Assembly: GCA_963855995.1 (NCBI GenBank)
Contig: OY979728.1
Span: 7,117,330-7,181,329, forward strand
Origin: Muricea muricata
Taxonomy: Eukaryota > Cnidaria > Anthozoa > Malacalcyonacea > Plexauridae
DNA: 64,000 nucleotides
Reading direction: 5' to 3'
A program made the translations under genes and the position numbers. Every line of letters begins with the position of its first letter. The first letter of the stretch is position 1. Shown piece after piece: positions 62,995-64,000 of this stretch. The notes below the pieces were generated by a model. It did not search any database. It was given only the letters and a program-made list of their open reading frames with translations, and was not told the origin of the DNA.

Positions 62995-64000
62995 TAAATT
63001 GATCACGGCCCCGTTTTTGAGCTTAAAATGGTGTTTTTAGTGCTAAAATGAACGAGTTAAGCGCATTGATGTACTGCAATCACGGACCTAAAAGAGACCT
63101 TCTAAATGGAAATTGCAGAACTTAGCAAGTCAAGAATCATGTTTTCGGCGCTCAAAGCATCGAGATGAGCGAAATAACATGTTGAAATGAGAAACCTATA
63201 ACTTGCTTGTAATTTGAAAAGAAACGATCTTAGAACCATTAAAATCGCGTTTTAAGCGTTCTAGAGGCGATTTGAGCGTAAAAACATGCTAAAATCACCA
63301 ACTAAAAATTGCCGTCTTAAATCGATAAGGACGACGTTTTAGAGCTTAAAATGGTGTTTTCAGTGCTAAAGTGAACGAGTTGAGCGCAATGATGTACTGC
63401 AATCACGGACCTAAAAGAGACCTTCTAAATGGAAAATGCACAACTAAGAGGGTCGGGAATCATGTTTTCGGCGCTCAAAGCATCGAGATGAGCGAAATAA
63501 CATGTTGAAATGAGAAACCTATAACTTGCTTGTAAACTGAAAAGAAACGATCTTAGAACCTTTAACATCGCGTTTTAAGCGTTCTAGAAGCGATCTGAGC
63601 GTCAAAACATGCTCAAATCACTAACTGAAAATTGCCGTCTTATATCGATCACGGCCCCGTTTTAAAGCTTAAAATGATGTTTTCAGTGCTAAAGTGAACG
63701 CGCTGAGCGCAATGATGTACTGCAATCACGGACCTAAAAGAGACCTTCTAAATGGAAATTGCACATTTTAGCAAGTCGGGAATCATGTTTTCGGCGCTCA
63801 AACCATTGAGATGAGCGAAATAACATGTTGAAATGAGAAACCTATAACTTGCTTGTAACTGGGGTAGAAACGATCTTAGAACCATTAAAATCGCGTTTTA
63901 AGCGTTCTAGAGGCGATTTGAGCGTGAAAACATGCTCAAATCACCAACTAAGAATTGCCGTCTTAAATTGATCACGGCCCCGTTTTCGAGCTTAAAATGG
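62995..64000. repeat. Right-edge monomers, last ~340 bp matching 51.1 and 53.3 kb
   Basis: Three monomers run off the window. From about 63660 the sequence returns to the variant seen near 51070-51410 and 53330-53670: GAACGCGCTGAGCGC, GTAACTGGGGTAGAAACG (63856), GAGCGTGAAAACATG, CTAAGAATTGCC and CGTTTTCGAGC. The distance from the 53.5 kb copy is 10332 bp, within 4 bases of 32 monomers. Upstream of 63660 the second monomer carries AACTAAGAGGGTCGGG, the marker of the 10-mer HOR at 4-15 kb. Confidence 0.8.

Larger units (their letters stand above)
1..64000. repeat. Satellite DNA array, ~323 bp monomer, about 198 head-to-tail copies
   Basis: The same sequence recurs every 322-323 bp through the whole window. 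Successive monomer starts at the left edge, taken at the A/GAGCGCA(A/T)TG motif, are 1, 323, 646, 969, 1292 and 1614. Every monomer is in the same direction and both window edges cut the array, so its true size is unknown. Length variation is mostly single bases: 322 bp monomers at 1, 1292 and 1614 lack one A of the run after GAGCGT, and a 2 bp deletion near 24122 recurs near 28320, 32887, 44512 and 45802. Variant bases are shared by many monomers rather than private, as expected under unequal exchange and conversion. No gene, transposon or unique stretch over 300 bases interrupts it. A centromeric or pericentromeric location is likely for such arrays but is inference; the family is not one I recognise. 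Confidence 0.98.

Noticed and set aside
1..64000. CRISPR array or other prokaryotic repeat
   Set aside because: The repeat unit is 323 bp with no short constant repeat separating unique spacers, and no cas-like or other gene is present.
1..64000. Telomeric repeats, rRNA or tRNA genes, LTRs or transposase remnants
   Set aside because: No TTAGGG/TTTAGGG-type runs, no tRNA-like B box or rRNA-like sequence, and no target-site-flanked insertion was seen; every line reads as the same monomer.

Overview
This window is one uninterrupted satellite DNA array. From base 1 to base 64000 it consists of head-to-tail copies of a ~323 bp monomer (about 198 copies), all in the same orientation. I found no protein-coding gene, RNA gene, transposon, inverted segment or unique sequence. 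A megabase-style satellite of this kind points to a eukaryotic chromosome, most likely centromeric, pericentromeric or subtelomeric heterochromatin. I do not recognise the family and cannot name the organism. A hand count of one monomer gives about 38% GC, with CpG slightly above expectation.

The array has three nested levels. (1) Each monomer is itself a diverged trimer of three related subunits, here called A (~110 bp), B (~107 bp) and C (~106 bp). Each begins with ATG followed by a related A-rich head, and ends with a related tail containing GTTTT and TGAGCG-like motifs. (2) The 323 bp trimer is the unit that has been amplified. (3) Runs of monomer variants are repeated as higher-order repeats (HORs) of 3, 4, 5, 6, 7, 10 or 13 monomers, and in one place as a ~24-monomer (7.8 kb) tandem segmental duplication. 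Nearly every offset is a multiple of 323 bp to within a few bases. The one clear out-of-register event is a 46 bp partial duplication at 23281, copied again at 32044.

Layout: 1-4081, mixed monomers with a 5-mer HOR. 4082-15063, three copies of a 10-mer HOR, two adjacent and nearly identical, the third separated by a 4-mer. 14822-18697, a 6-mer tandem pair. 18243-34826, a large tandem duplication (7.8 kb, with ~0.97 kb extra in the second copy) containing 5-mer spacings. 33650-36931, a further 4.89 kb-offset copy. 37305-42477, 5-mer and 3-mer HORs. 42478-43949, less duplicated monomers. 43950-46530, an almost exact 4-mer tandem pair. 46531-47780, ordinary monomers. 47781-53685, overlapping 5-mer and 7-mer HORs. 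53686-61056, the most heterogeneous part, with few long duplications. 61057-62994, a 3-mer tandem pair. 62995-64000, monomers whose last ~340 bp return to a variant seen at 51.1 and 53.3 kb. Positions of HOR edges are by-eye alignments and may be off by some tens of bases.

There is no gene set to work together. If the array has a function it is structural (chromatin or centromere) or through non-coding transcripts, and that is inference. The most distinctive observations are the hidden ~107 bp trimer inside the 323 bp unit, the multiplicity of HOR lengths in one array, the non-depleted CpG, and two overlapping inverted repeats around the B/C boundary that cannot both form.
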